A DNA stretch of 34,336 nt from a virus (IMGVR_UViG_3300010371_000081:1-34336), one strand, 5' to 3'; shown: positions 6,917 through 14,427, numbered from the stretch's first letter. Notes: a model not told the origin generated them from the letters alone. Numbers and translations: made by a program.

Positions 6917-8137
6917 TCAATCCCTCCAGACGGTGAGGTGGTCGTAGTCGATCGAGAACGGCCAGAGGATCGACGTCGAGACGGAGCCGAAGGTGAGCTT
7001 CACGATCGGCGCGTTCACGAAAAAGCCGGCCAGGTCTTTGGCCTGGCACCATTGCGCAGGGTTGTGATTCTCGCCCGGCTGCGACGGATACCCGATCGCC
7101 GCATCGTTCACCGCGCCGGGCACGGTGACCCCGCAATCACTCGCTTTCACGCTCAGGATCAGCGTGCCGTCATACCAGAGCTGGGCCACGCCGTCGTTCG
7201 CGGTCGCCGACGAGCGCGAGACGTACTTGTGCGTGAGCCGATGCCATTGGCCCTGGCCCTGGTACATGAACGGCGGGCGCACCTGGCCGGCCTGGCAGAC
7301 CGTGTTGTTCCCGGCGTTGGCGAAGAAATTCCAGATGGTCCCGCCGCCGACGTTGCTCTTCTGCGGGACGTTGTTGTAGCAGGTCTGATACGCGGTCGAG
7401 AACTGCGCGCGGTCCGTGGTCGTCCAGAGTTCGAGCCACTTCACTTTGACGATGTGCGGGCCACCGCCCGCGTCGTCGAGCGTGAACCCGCCGCCGGGGG
7501 TGACGCGGACGTCGTAGGAGATGTAGAGCGTGTGGCCGACCGTGCCCGCGAGCGCGTCACCGAGCGTGTGGCTCCAGGCGTGTCCTTCTTGGCCGCCGGC
7601 GTTCGCCTTGCCGTCGTAGACCAGGCGAAGGGCGTGATCGGTAGTGACGCCCGAGGAGCCGGTCACGATTTGGCACGCGCCAATCGGATTCGTCGTCGTG
7701 TCCTGTGTGGTGCTCCCGTTCGTGCAGCGCCAGCCGCCCGCGACCGCGCCGGCGAGCGCGGCGTAGTTCATGTCGTCGCGCACGAGCAGGGTCTGCGTCG
7801 CGGCGTTGAACGTCGGCTCGGTCGCGCCGATCGCCGCGGCCGGCGCTGTGGAAGTCGCCAGCGCCGGCGCCGCGATGGGCACGGTATCCCGTACGGTGTC
7901 GTGCACGGTCACCGTCTGCGTCACCGTCTTCGTGACGATCGTCGTGTCGTGCACCACGACGGTATCGTGCACCGTTCTGATCACCGGCGGGACCGCGCAC
8001 GTCGCCACGCGCGCGCCGGTCGAATCCGGCGGCGAGAGGACACACGCAGACGTCTGCGCCGTCAGCGGCAAGGTGAAGCCGACGACGAGCAGCGCCAGGA
8101 TGCCGAGCAACTTCACGAGGGATTTCAGATCTTTCAT
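6917..8137 (-). CDS. Sec-secreted lectin/polysaccharide-lyase-like protein
   Basis: Product of 406 residues. The ATG at 8137 opens a clear signal peptide (MKDLKSLVKLLGILALLVVGF, cleavage near LTAQ-TS); the frame continues upstream but is Arg/Ser/Pro-rich and shadows the neighbouring gene. Residues 54-88 are an HDT-rich low-complexity linker (TVHDTVVVHDTTIV...TVTVHDTVRDTV). The remainder looks like a concanavalin-A-type jelly roll of the heparinase/alginate-lyase-like kind, with paired strands (HTLYISYDVRVTP, VKVKWLELWTT), a W-H-R-L strand and a terminal FSIDYDHLTVWRD. A signal peptide is unusual among tail genes. It may be exported to modify or shield host glycans, or be a host-derived moron. 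No catalytic residues assigned. Confidence 0.65.
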   Translation of the reverse strand: MKDLKSLVKLLGILALLVVGFTLPLTAQTSACVLSPPDSTGARVATCAVPPVIRTVHDTVVVHDTTIVTKTVTQTVTVHDTVRDTVPIAAPALATSTAPAAAIGATEPTFNAATQTLLVRDDMNYAALAGAVAGGWRCTNGSTTQDTTTNPIGACQIVTGSSGVTTDHALRLVYDGKANAGGQEGHAWSHTLGDALAGTVGHTLYISYDVRVTPGGGFTLDDAGGGPHIVKVKWLELWTTTDRAQFSTAYQTCYNNVPQKSNVGGGTIWNFFANAGNNTVCQAGQVRPPFMYQGQGQWHRLTHKYVSRSSATANDGVAQLWYDGTLILSVKASDCGVTVPGAVNDAAIGYPSQPGENHNPAQWCQAKDLAGFFVNAPIVKLTFGSVSTSILWPFSIDYDHLTVWRD

Positions 8138-8150
8138 ATCGAGCCTAGCG

Positions 8151-8954
8151 TTAGAAGTGGAGCGAGAATCCAGCGGCGAGTGTCGGACCGCGCGCATTGC
8201 GATCGAGCGCGGCCTGCTTCGCGTCCTTCGCTTGCTTGTCGAGTTCGTAGAGCGTGATCGCGGCGGCGCCCGCGGCCAGCGCCCCGATCGTGGCCGATGC
8301 GATGCGGGACGGACACCGTCCGATCGGGCCGATGAGGTGGCACGGCGGGTCGGCATCCTTCAGCGCGCGCACCGCCGAGGCGAGGTCTGTTTTCGTCTGC
8401 GCGAGATCGAACTGGCTCAAACCGAGCGCTCGATCGAGCGAGTCGCCTCGCGCGTTCGCCTTGGCGGTGGCGCTAGTCGCCGATTGCACGGCCGAGCGGA
8501 GTGAGTCCGCTTCGTGCGTGCGGGCTCCATACGCGGCCCAAAGCCACGCGGTCGCCTTCCGGACAGTGTCGGGGATCGCTGTGGTATCGACGCGCGCAGC
8601 GGCCGAATTGAAGGCGGCATTTGCCAGCACGGCCAGCGACTCGGCGCGCACCGATTCCTTCGCGGCCTCGCGCCGCGCGGCGTTGGCGCGATCGATCGCG
8701 CGCGCTTCTTCGATGGCGGCCGTCGTTGCGGACTGACGCAGCCGCACGATCTCAGAGGAATCGACCGCGTTCGTGACAGCGTGTTGTGCGATCTGCTTCG
8801 CGAGCGGCGCGGGGAGCGCGGTCTTTCCGCCGGACACCGAGCAGCGGCCGAGGATGAACAGCGCCACCGCGGCGGCGAGGAAGAGTGCCGCTCGCGTCTT
8901 CGCGAACAGCTGGGCGCGCTGCTCCAGGCGCTTGATGCCGTCGGCGGCGCTCAT
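8151..8954 (-). CDS. Spanin-like (Rz-type) membrane coiled-coil protein
   Basis: Product of 267 residues. A short cytosolic N-terminus is followed by one transmembrane helix (AALFLAAAVALFILG, about 22-36). Next is a long Ala/Glu/Arg-rich region of about 150 residues with coiled-coil character. A second hydrophobic patch (IASATIGALAAGAAAITLY) follows, and the C-terminus ends GFSLHF. The N-in helix plus periplasmic coiled coil is the layout of inner-membrane spanins, which help disrupt the outer membrane at lysis in Gram-negative hosts. It is longer than classic Rz (about 150 residues), and no lipoprotein partner with a lipobox is evident nearby. The start overlaps the previous stop (ATGA, 8951-8954). 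Confidence 0.5.
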   Translation of the reverse strand: MSAADGIKRLEQRAQLFAKTRAALFLAAAVALFILGRCSVSGGKTALPAPLAKQIAQHAVTNAVDSSEIVRLRQSATTAAIEEARAIDRANAARREAAKESVRAESLAVLANAAFNSAAARVDTTAIPDTVRKATAWLWAAYGARTHEADSLRSAVQSATSATAKANARGDSLDRALGLSQFDLAQTKTDLASAVRALKDADPPCHLIGPIGRCPSRIASATIGALAAGAAAITLYELDKQAKDAKQAALDRNARGPTLAAGFSLHF

Positions 8955-9298
8955 CGCGGCACTCCGTCGATCGCCGACGTCGCGCGAATCTCGACCGATC
9001 CGAGCGCCGAGAGTCCGGCCATCAGCACGGAGGCGGTATGCACCGCGTCGCGTTCGTCGAAGTTGACCATGAGATCGACGCCCGTCTCGTGCGTGCTCTT
9101 GACGCAGAGCCGAAGGCGATCGGTTGGCACCGGCGCATTGTTCGTCTCACCGCAGCACATGTAGCTCTCAGCGCCCGGCGACGCGTAGCGCGCGAGCGCT
9201 TCGCAATCCGTGCGGCCGCGCGGGCATCCGGGCGGGCCGAAAATGCCGTTGTCGCCATGCACGGCCGGGCCGTCGCGATCGCGCGCGTTATCACTCAC
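8951..9298 (-). CDS. Small Cys-rich hypothetical protein
   Basis: Product of 115 residues from a GTG that overlaps the previous gene's stop (GTGA, 9295-9298). The N-terminal half is Gly/Asp/Arg-rich with five cysteines (GPPGCPRGRTDCEALARYASP ... SYMCCGETNN), then a predicted alpha/beta region (DRLRLCVKSTHETGVDLMVNFDERDAVHTASVLMAGLSAL). No signal peptide or membrane helix. Function not recognised. Its position between a 3-helix membrane protein and the spanin-like gene, with 4-nt overlaps on both sides, ties its expression to the lysis-like cassette. Confidence 0.55.
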   Translation of the reverse strand: MSDNARDRDGPAVHGDNGIFGPPGCPRGRTDCEALARYASPGAESYMCCGETNNAPVPTDRLRLCVKSTHETGVDLMVNFDERDAVHTASVLMAGLSALGSVEIRATSAIDGVPR

Positions 9299-9669
9299 GC
9301 GCTCACCCCGCCGAGATACCAGAGCTTCCCGGTGACGCAGGCGATCCCCGCGCCGACCGCGAGCGCGATCAGATCGGCGCCCGTGAAGGCATCGTGATCG
9401 TGGGGCCGGAGGACGATGTGCCAATACACCCACGTCAGCGCGGGCACGACGAGGAACCGGCCGAGCACGTCGAAGCGCATCGTACGCGCGACGTGCGTGA
9501 ACGGCGTGCCGCCCGGCGTCCCGAGCATGTAGAATTCGGCCGCGACGAAGTAGGCGAGCCAGATGCCCCAGACGATCGCGCCGGTGATCGAGAGCGTGAC
9601 GGCGACCTTCGCGACGGTCGTGACGACGGTCGTTCGGACGCGCGCGCTCGCAATGGCGGCCGCGGTCAC
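9295..9669 (-). CDS. Multi-pass membrane protein
   Basis: Product of 124 residues from a GTG overlapping the preceding stop (GTGA, 9666-9669). About three hydrophobic segments are visible: VAVTLSITGAIVWGIWLAYFVA, LGRFLVVPALTWVYWHIV and DLIALAVGAGIACVTG. Family not recognised. In its position among small coupled membrane-protein genes, a holin-like or envelope-modifying role is possible, but sequence alone does not show it. Confidence 0.55.
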   Translation of the reverse strand: MTAAAIASARVRTTVVTTVAKVAVTLSITGAIVWGIWLAYFVAAEFYMLGTPGGTPFTHVARTMRFDVLGRFLVVPALTWVYWHIVLRPHDHDAFTGADLIALAVGAGIACVTGKLWYLGGVSA

Positions 9670-9785
9670 CCGCCGCGCTCCCAGTCGTAGTTGCGGAAGC
9701 ACAACCACACCACGAACGCCAGCGCGGCGATCGCGAGGACCGCGAGACCGATGCCCGTGCAGACGTGCCAGAAGAGGCGCGCCAT
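9666..9785 (-). CDS. 39-residue single-helix membrane protein
   Basis: Sequence begins MARLFWHVCTGIGLAVLAIA, followed by AFVVWLCFRNYDWERGG: one transmembrane helix with a short charged tail. Its ATG shares a base with the previous stop (TGATG at 9783-9787), and its own stop overlaps the next GTG, so it is locked into the coupled cassette. Small one-helix proteins in such positions can be antiholins or pinholins; no specific evidence here. Confidence 0.5.
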   Translation of the reverse strand: MARLFWHVCTGIGLAVLAIAALAFVVWLCFRNYDWERGG

Positions 9786-10495
9786 CAGAGCTTCTTGAAC
9801 TCGTCGAGCAGCTCGTGCATGCCGACTTTGAGATAGCTCGGCACGCGCTCGATCCATTCGACGATGCGGCTGTGATGCTCCACCGGGATCGCCTTCGTCT
9901 CGACGACGGGCGCGGGTTCGGCGGGCGTCGCCGGATCCGGCGCCGGCGTGTCGCCGGTCTGCCCCACGGTCACAGGCGCATCGGGCACGTCGCTCAGCGG
10001 CGTGATCTTGAGGCTCTCTGCTCCACGCGCCGGCGCGGCGATGACCGTACCGGGCGCCGCGATTGCCGCGGCGAGCAACGCCGGATCCGTCTCGAGGAAG
10101 ACGAAGCCCGGATGCCACTGCTCCTCATGCGGCTCGTAGTCGGTCCCGTCGATCAACGGCACGGGAACGAGCGGCGCCATCGACTCACGCTCGCCGGCCT
10201 GCTCGGAGCCCCGCATCGCTTCCCACGTCACGCCGTTGTCGGGCGAGGCGTAGACCTGTTCGGCGAGCTTGGGATTGCGGGCCGAGAAGAGCAGCGGCAC
10301 GCCGTCGTAGTTGTTCGTGGTCATAGATCGATCACTGAAGGGGGAGAGAGGCGCGTAGTAGGAGCCGTGGAGGGCGTGCGTGACCGTGTATTGCGCGGCC
10401 AAGATTTCGACCGGTCGGAGCGGTGAGACGATGACCGCCGATGCGCCTTCGAGCGCTTCGCCGTCCGTCGCTTGGCCGGGCTCCAGGCTGTCCAC
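9785..10495 (-). CDS. Hypothetical protein with Pro/Ala-rich linker
   Basis: About 236 residues if it starts at the GTG at 10495, immediately after the previous stop. An internal ATG at 10324 would give 179 residues; neither has a good Shine-Dalgarno. I prefer 10495 because codon third-position GC stays high across the longer version. Segments include NNYDGVPLLFSARNPKLAEQ and SPDNGVTWEAMRG, then a Pro/Ala-rich disordered stretch (TPAPDPATPAEPAPVVETK), then an amphipathic helix (RIVEWIERVPSYLKVGMHELLDEFKKL). No membrane helix. Function not recognised. Confidence 0.5.
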   Translation of the reverse strand: MDSLEPGQATDGEALEGASAVIVSPLRPVEILAAQYTVTHALHGSYYAPLSPFSDRSMTTNNYDGVPLLFSARNPKLAEQVYASPDNGVTWEAMRGSEQAGERESMAPLVPVPLIDGTDYEPHEEQWHPGFVFLETDPALLAAAIAAPGTVIAAPARGAESLKITPLSDVPDAPVTVGQTGDTPAPDPATPAEPAPVVETKAIPVEHHSRIVEWIERVPSYLKVGMHELLDEFKKL

Positions 10496-10496
10496 G

Positions 10497-10985
10497 TCAC
10501 GGCGCGGCCTCTGGCGGAGGAACTTCCGAGTTGCCGACAACGAGGAGGAACGGCTGGCCCTGCATACGCGTGACGAAATCGGCCACTGCGTCGCGCGATT
10601 CGAGCACGCCTTCGCCTTCCGCGCCCGCGTGCGGCCCGCTATCGAGCTTCACGTACCCGAAGCGTCGCCCGAGCGCGATGCAGCCGAGCAGTTCGATCGC
10701 GAGATTGGCCGGATGGATTTCGATGTCCTCGCGGCCCGGAACGTCTTGGACGCCGTAGACCTGGCCGTGATGCTTCACCGAGTCCCGCATCGCGCATACG
10801 AACTCGCCGGTGCAGATGCAGGAGACATCGGGCGCGTTCCCAGCGTCGGGTAGCTCGACCGTGACCGCGAGTTGTCGATGCTCGGCGTCTTCCCAGCGGC
10901 CGAACGTCGCCGTGGCATTCGGCCCCGCCGGGGCAAAGCGGGTGAGATAGATGCGCGGGAGCGTCGAGCGGTCGATGTCACTCAC
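10497..10985 (-). CDS. DUF5675 family protein (lysis-cassette candidate)
   Basis: Product of 162 residues from a GTG overlapping the previous stop (GTGA, 10982-10985). The central signature DVPGREDIEIHPAN (about 81-94) followed by LGCIALG (100-106), then VLESRDAV, matches what I recall of DUF5675, a phage/bacterial family often near lysis genes. The His91...Cys102 pair recalls the HG...S-GC-R layout of L,D-transpeptidases, suggesting but not proving a cysteine-based cell-wall activity. No signal peptide. As no conventional endolysin is visible in the window, this is the best candidate for a wall-active enzyme here. Biochemistry is inference. Confidence 0.65.
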   Translation of the reverse strand: MSDIDRSTLPRIYLTRFAPAGPNATATFGRWEDAEHRQLAVTVELPDAGNAPDVSCICTGEFVCAMRDSVKHHGQVYGVQDVPGREDIEIHPANLAIELLGCIALGRRFGYVKLDSGPHAGAEGEGVLESRDAVADFVTRMQGQPFLLVVGNSEVPPPEAAP

Positions 10986-11458
10986 GGCGACAACCAGCAG
11001 GCCGAGGCCAAATACCCGCCGAGAATCGTCGTGGCGGCGAGCGCGACACCTTGCCACGAATGCGCCGAGAGGCCAGTGACGGCGATCAGGGGGACGCTCG
11101 CAAGGAAGGCGTCGGCCGCCGCGTCACGCGGGTCAACGGGACGATGTTCGAGGAGCTGCGCGACGTGCGGCGCGACGCCAACCGTCACCGCGGCAATGCT
11201 GGCTGAGGCGACCGGGCCGCGGCGGAAGAGCAGATGCGCCAGCTCGGTCGTCGACACCGAGAGGCCGACGCGAATCGTCTCGTGTTCCCAGCGGGGCGCG
11301 ATGAAGCCGCCTTTGGTGCCCGCGCTCACGTAGGAGTCGAAGCGGCGCTCGGCGAGATTGCAATCCGGCTTCGTCGAACCTTGCGCGGTGACGACCGCCG
11401 CCGTTCCGCAGAACGCGAAGGCGCCGAGTGCGAGGAGCAAGAGGACGCGCGTCTTCAC
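10982..11458 (-). CDS. Exported/membrane protein, unknown
   Basis: Product of 158 residues from a GTG overlapping the previous stop (GTGA, 11455-11458). A signal peptide or anchor (KTRVLLLLALGAFAFCGTAA, cleavage near VTAQ) precedes a domain with His and Asp residues and several hydrophobic helices (VASASIAAVTVGVAPHVAQLL, FLASVPLIAVTGL, GVALAATTILGGYLA). There is a faint resemblance to YfiM-type small membrane proteins (His ... Gly ... D-AAD pattern), too weak to assign. Part of the coupled cassette. Confidence 0.5.
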   Translation of the reverse strand: MKTRVLLLLALGAFAFCGTAAVVTAQGSTKPDCNLAERRFDSYVSAGTKGGFIAPRWEHETIRVGLSVSTTELAHLLFRRGPVASASIAAVTVGVAPHVAQLLEHRPVDPRDAAADAFLASVPLIAVTGLSAHSWQGVALAATTILGGYLASACWLSP

Positions 11459-11781
11459 GGCGTGCTCCCGGCATTGCCGTTCCGCCAGCGCGCGACGAAT
11501 GGGAAGATCGCCCCGAGAATCGACTTCGCGCTGTCCGTCACCGCGGCGACCGCACCGGGGATTGCGGCGAGGATCACGAGCACACCGAAGCCGATGCCGC
11601 CGAGGAAGAAAGCGAGATGTGTGGTCGAAGCCGGGGTCGTCTCGTGCTCCTCATGCCAGAGGAGCCAGCCGTTCACGACGCACACGCCAAAGCCGACGAG
11701 CACCAACGCGAATCGCGCGAGGGCGCGGGCGAAGGCGCCTTCCTGCGGCGCCGTGGCGGTCGGCCCGGTGGGTGTCGTCAC
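11455..11781 (-). CDS. Two-helix membrane protein, holin candidate
   Basis: Product of 108 residues from a GTG overlapping the previous stop (GTGA, 11778-11781). Two strong transmembrane segments (ALVLVGFGVCVVNGWLLW and LAFFLGGIGFGVLVILAAIPG) are separated by a charged loop (HEEHETTPASTTH). The C-terminus is basic (FVARWRNGN). Size, two helices and basic tail fit class II/III holins, and the neighbours include another membrane protein and a DUF5675 protein. Holins share no reliable motif, so this remains a topology- and context-based guess. Confidence 0.5.
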   Translation of the reverse strand: MTTPTGPTATAPQEGAFARALARFALVLVGFGVCVVNGWLLWHEEHETTPASTTHLAFFLGGIGFGVLVILAAIPGAVAAVTDSAKSILGAIFPFVARWRNGNAGSTP

Positions 11782-12101
11782 GCGGTCGCCCCCCGCTGCG
11801 CCGAGCGTCGGTCGTGGAGGAGTGTCTTCAACTGCTCCTCGATCCGCGCCAACGTCTCGGGCATCTTCTTGAGGTCCCGGAGGTCGGATTCCGATTCATC
11901 GACCCGACGTTCGAGCGCCGGAATGCGCCGCTCGTGGTCCGCGAGCTTGGACAGTTCCGGCTTCAAGTCGCGCCGGAGGAGCGTCATCAGCGCGGGGAGC
12001 AGAATGAGGCGGGCGACGACGACGAAGGCGGTCAGGGTCGCCGCCGGCGAGCGGAGCGCGGCGAGCCATCCTGGCGTATCGGAGAGCGCTGGGACCTGCA
12101 T
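11778..12101 (-). CDS. Membrane-anchored coiled-coil protein
   Basis: About 107 residues from the ATG at 12101, which has GAGG about 11 nt upstream; an ATG at 12119 is also in frame but lacks a Shine-Dalgarno. One transmembrane helix (TLTAFVVVARLILLPALMTLL) is followed by a charged heptad-like helix (PELSKLADHERRIPALERRVDESESDLRDLKKMPETLARIEEQL). The layout resembles small phage proteins next to holins. It is the first gene of the coupled cassette after a 230-bp gap that carries a copy of the 26-bp repeat, so transcription may start there. Confidence 0.5.
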   Translation of the reverse strand: MQVPALSDTPGWLAALRSPAATLTAFVVVARLILLPALMTLLRRDLKPELSKLADHERRIPALERRVDESESDLRDLKKMPETLARIEEQLKTLLHDRRSAQRGATA

Positions 12102-12119
12102 GGCGGCGCGCTGCCTCAT

Positions 12120-12350
12120 CAGAGCATGGACGGAATCCGAGGAGTTCCAGGACGAGCAGGGAAGTGGCGTTCGTCCACGGCAGGATACGAATGGGCGAGT
12201 GCCGCTGCCGTGCAGGTTATTCAGCGGAGCGAAGTCGCGGGTCGTGATCGCTTCCGTTTTCTAAAGCGCAGGATAGGACGGGCGTCCGACGCGCGCGGGG
12301 AAATCGGGTGCAGTTTGAGCCACCCTTCGAACCGCCATTCGCGGAGCGCC
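12120..12350. other. 230-bp intergenic region ahead of the lysis-like cassette
   Basis: No credible gene in either strand. It holds one copy of the 26-bp repeat (12246-12271) and two TATCCTGC-type blocks, one abutting the repeat (12269-12280 as caggataggacg) and one at 12181-12187 (caggata). The likely place for transcription control of the downstream minus-strand cassette. No terminator with a T-tract is seen. Confidence 0.5.
12246..12271 (-). repeat. 26-bp intergenic repeat, copy A
   Basis: Identical over 26 bp to 28184-28209, with core TTCCGTTTTCTAAAGCGC on the plus strand. Contains a short inverted repeat CGCTT-N10-AAGCG, like an operator or protein-bound hairpin. Lies upstream (in the transcription direction) of the membrane/lysis-like cassette. 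A caggataggacg block directly overlaps its right end; the same block occurs 22 bp from copy B. Confidence 0.8.
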
Positions 12351-13637
12351 CTACGCCGTCGCGCGCATCGCGCTCATGGCCTGCACCGCGGCGCCCCATC
12401 GGACCGAGAGCAGCGCGGCGTAGCCAGGAACGCCACCGCGGTCGCTGAGCGTCAGCGTGGCATCGTGCCAGGCCGACGCGATCGGATTGACCTGCGAGGC
12501 CGTGAATCCCGCCGATTGCGTCCCCAGCGTCTCGGTCGCGCCGGCGATCGATTGCCCGAGTTGGACCGATCCATCGGCAAAGAGCGCCGCGCGCACTTCG
12601 TTGAGCTGCCCGAAGCTTGGCGTCCCGACGGCCGAGGAGACCGCCGTTGAACTGTTCAAATGCTCGACCGCGTAGACGCCGCCGCTATTGAAGATGAATA
12701 AGGCCGGCGTGGTCGAGGCGCCGATGCCGATGAGCCCCGGCGTGGCGCCGGTGATGAGGTTGCCGCGCTCGATGTGCTTGACGTAGAGCGTCGAGACTTG
12801 CGGCGGCGCCGTGACGGTGAACGTGAGCGTCTCGCCCAACCGGCTCCCGGTCGTCGTCGTGGTGACGATGAGCGAGGTCGGTATGAGCGCGTCCTCGACC
12901 TGAAAGCCGGTCCCATAGAATGCGGTGGCCGTGCCGCCGAATCCGGAGTTGTCGTTGGCGTAGATGAAGTGCGAATGCGCGTGCGTGACGGAGGCCGATT
13001 GTCCCTTCACCTCATAGCCGCCGCTCGCGATCTTGACCGCAGAGATGATCGTGCCGACGCCGGTCGAGGAAAACGTCATCGTGCCGTCGGCGGCAACGGT
13101 GGCCTGGACGACCGCGCGCGCGACGGCGCTTGTATCGTCCCACACGGGGAGGACGAACACAGTGCCCGTCGCTCCGGGAAAGGCTTTGATGCGGAACGAG
13201 TATGCCTTCCCGCCGTCCGAGGCGAAGGTGATCGGTTGCCGAATCGCGCTCGTATTCGCGTTCGCGAACAAGCACCACGAGAGCCCGGCCGCCGTGAGCG
13301 CGGCATTCGTCGGCAACGTTCCGCTGACATTGACCCAGGGCGTCGTCGCGACGGTGCAATTCTGCTTGACGAGATTCGTCGTCGCCGGCTCTAGCAAGAG
13401 CGCGACCGCATCCCGCACCCCGTCACCATCGGTGTCGATGGCGATGAACCGCGGCTGATTGGGCAACGCGGGACCGTAGACGCCATTCGAGTCGATGACG
13501 CCGACGGACTGTGTATCGTTCCGCGCGAACACTCCCACCTGTCCCGTCCGGGCGGTGAGGGAGAGGTCCGCGGCTTCCCACTGAAAGAGCCGTCCGGTCT
13601 GCCGGCCCACGTCGAGCGCCCCATAGGGGAAGGTCAT
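12351..13637 (-). CDS. Tail/head spike-fibre protein with carbohydrate-binding-like domain
   Basis: Product of 428 residues with a good Shine-Dalgarno (GGAG about 6 nt before the ATG). After a short N-terminal adaptor comes DTDGDGVRD (68-76), a calcium-binding-type loop. It leads into LLLEPATTNLVKQN, a signature I associate with phage 'head spike fibre' proteins whose jelly-roll carbohydrate-binding module follows (AYSFRIKAFPGATGTVFVLP ... THAHSHFIYANDNSG). A second beta-sandwich at the C-terminus resembles a LamG fold (NEVRAALFADGSVQLGQSI ... TLTLSDRGG). Location after the Dit-like gene supports a receptor-binding tail spike or fibre. Confidence 0.7.
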   Translation of the reverse strand: MTFPYGALDVGRQTGRLFQWEAADLSLTARTGQVGVFARNDTQSVGVIDSNGVYGPALPNQPRFIAIDTDGDGVRDAVALLLEPATTNLVKQNCTVATTPWVNVSGTLPTNAALTAAGLSWCLFANANTSAIRQPITFASDGGKAYSFRIKAFPGATGTVFVLPVWDDTSAVARAVVQATVAADGTMTFSSTGVGTIISAVKIASGGYEVKGQSASVTHAHSHFIYANDNSGFGGTATAFYGTGFQVEDALIPTSLIVTTTTTGSRLGETLTFTVTAPPQVSTLYVKHIERGNLITGATPGLIGIGASTTPALFIFNSGGVYAVEHLNSSTAVSSAVGTPSFGQLNEVRAALFADGSVQLGQSIAGATETLGTQSAGFTASQVNPIASAWHDATLTLSDRGGVPGYAALLSVRWGAAVQAMSAMRATA

Positions 13638-13656
13638 TGGAGTCTCCTAAAGGCCG

Positions 13657-14427
13657 TCACGCGACGTAGGAGCGGAAATGGGCGACGCGCAGCGATGCCG
13701 CCGCGCAGGAAATGGCGAACGACCGCGGCGGTCGCAGCTGGAAAAAGGCGCCGGGCGTCAGATTGCCGAACAGGCTCGTGCCATCCTGGAGCACGATCGT
13801 GCCGGCTTTGCAATCGATCGTTTCGGTCTGGCTCGCGGTGAGATTCCCCGCCACTGTCATGCGCTGGACTTCCTGGCCCGTCTGATCGGTGAGGAGGTAG
13901 ATGCGCGGTCCCGTCGAGGGGCCGAGGGCCGTGATCGTCAACCGACTGACCGGCCCGGTGCCGATCGGGAGGCCGATGGTCGAGCCGGCCGGGATGTTCG
14001 TGATGATCGGATCGCGGTCGTACCAGAGCGGATCGAACGCGGTGAAGGAGAGCTGCGCGTTCACTTCCGGCGTGACGAATTCTTTGTAGGGCGTCGTCAC
14101 CTGACTGCGCGTGAGGTAGCCGTACATCACGCGCGTTGGCGCGTCGAGGCTCGACAACTCGACCTGCCCGTTGAGCATCGCGACCAGCGCATCGATGCGC
14201 GCGGCGCGGTCGGTGAAGCTCGTCGCGGGCACGAGGAACGTGATCGTCGGCGTTCTCGCATCGACCGTCGAGCCGACGCTGACCGGCCGCAAGCCCGGCT
14301 CCAACGGCGTCGCCACCGTCTGATACGTTCGCCCCGGCACGTCGTGGAACCCCGCGATCGCCGAGACGTACAGCCCGAGATCATCCTCGACGGACAACCC
14401 ATTCAAGGCGATGGAGTGCAAGGTCAT
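13657..14427 (-). CDS. Distal tail protein, Dit-like
   Basis: Product of 256 residues with an AGGAGG Shine-Dalgarno about 8 nt before its ATG. N-terminal residues 1-130 fit the Dit N-domain that forms the ring joining tail tube and baseplate, including GRTYQTVATPLEPGLRPV and the mid-protein motif SFTAFDPLWYDRD, which is typical of siphovirus Dit/tail-component proteins. The second half (SRLTITALGPSTGPRIYLLTD ... IDCKAGTIVLQDGTSLFG) is the galectin-like C-domain. It lies downstream of the large hub protein; in most siphoviruses Dit precedes the hub. Confidence 0.75.
   Translation of the reverse strand: MTLHSIALNGLSVEDDLGLYVSAIAGFHDVPGRTYQTVATPLEPGLRPVSVGSTVDARTPTITFLVPATSFTDRAARIDALVAMLNGQVELSSLDAPTRVMYGYLTRSQVTTPYKEFVTPEVNAQLSFTAFDPLWYDRDPIITNIPAGSTIGLPIGTGPVSRLTITALGPSTGPRIYLLTDQTGQEVQRMTVAGNLTASQTETIDCKAGTIVLQDGTSLFGNLTPGAFFQLRPPRSFAISCAAASLRVAHFRSYVA

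Noticed and set aside
6197-8257. A long plus-strand open frame of 686 codons opposite minus-strand late genes
   Set aside because: Extremely Arg/Asp-rich, no family signature, and spans several well-supported minus-strand genes and their junctions; a GC-rich shadow frame.
8151-8954. Outer-membrane spanin (lipoprotein) in the spanin-like gene
   Set aside because: Cysteine after the helix is preceded by Arg (L-G-R-C), not a lipobox; it fits an inner-membrane spanin instead.
12246-12271. The 26-bp repeat as a Rho-independent terminator
   Set aside because: The inverted repeat has only 5-bp arms with a 10-nt loop, and no T-tract follows on either strand.
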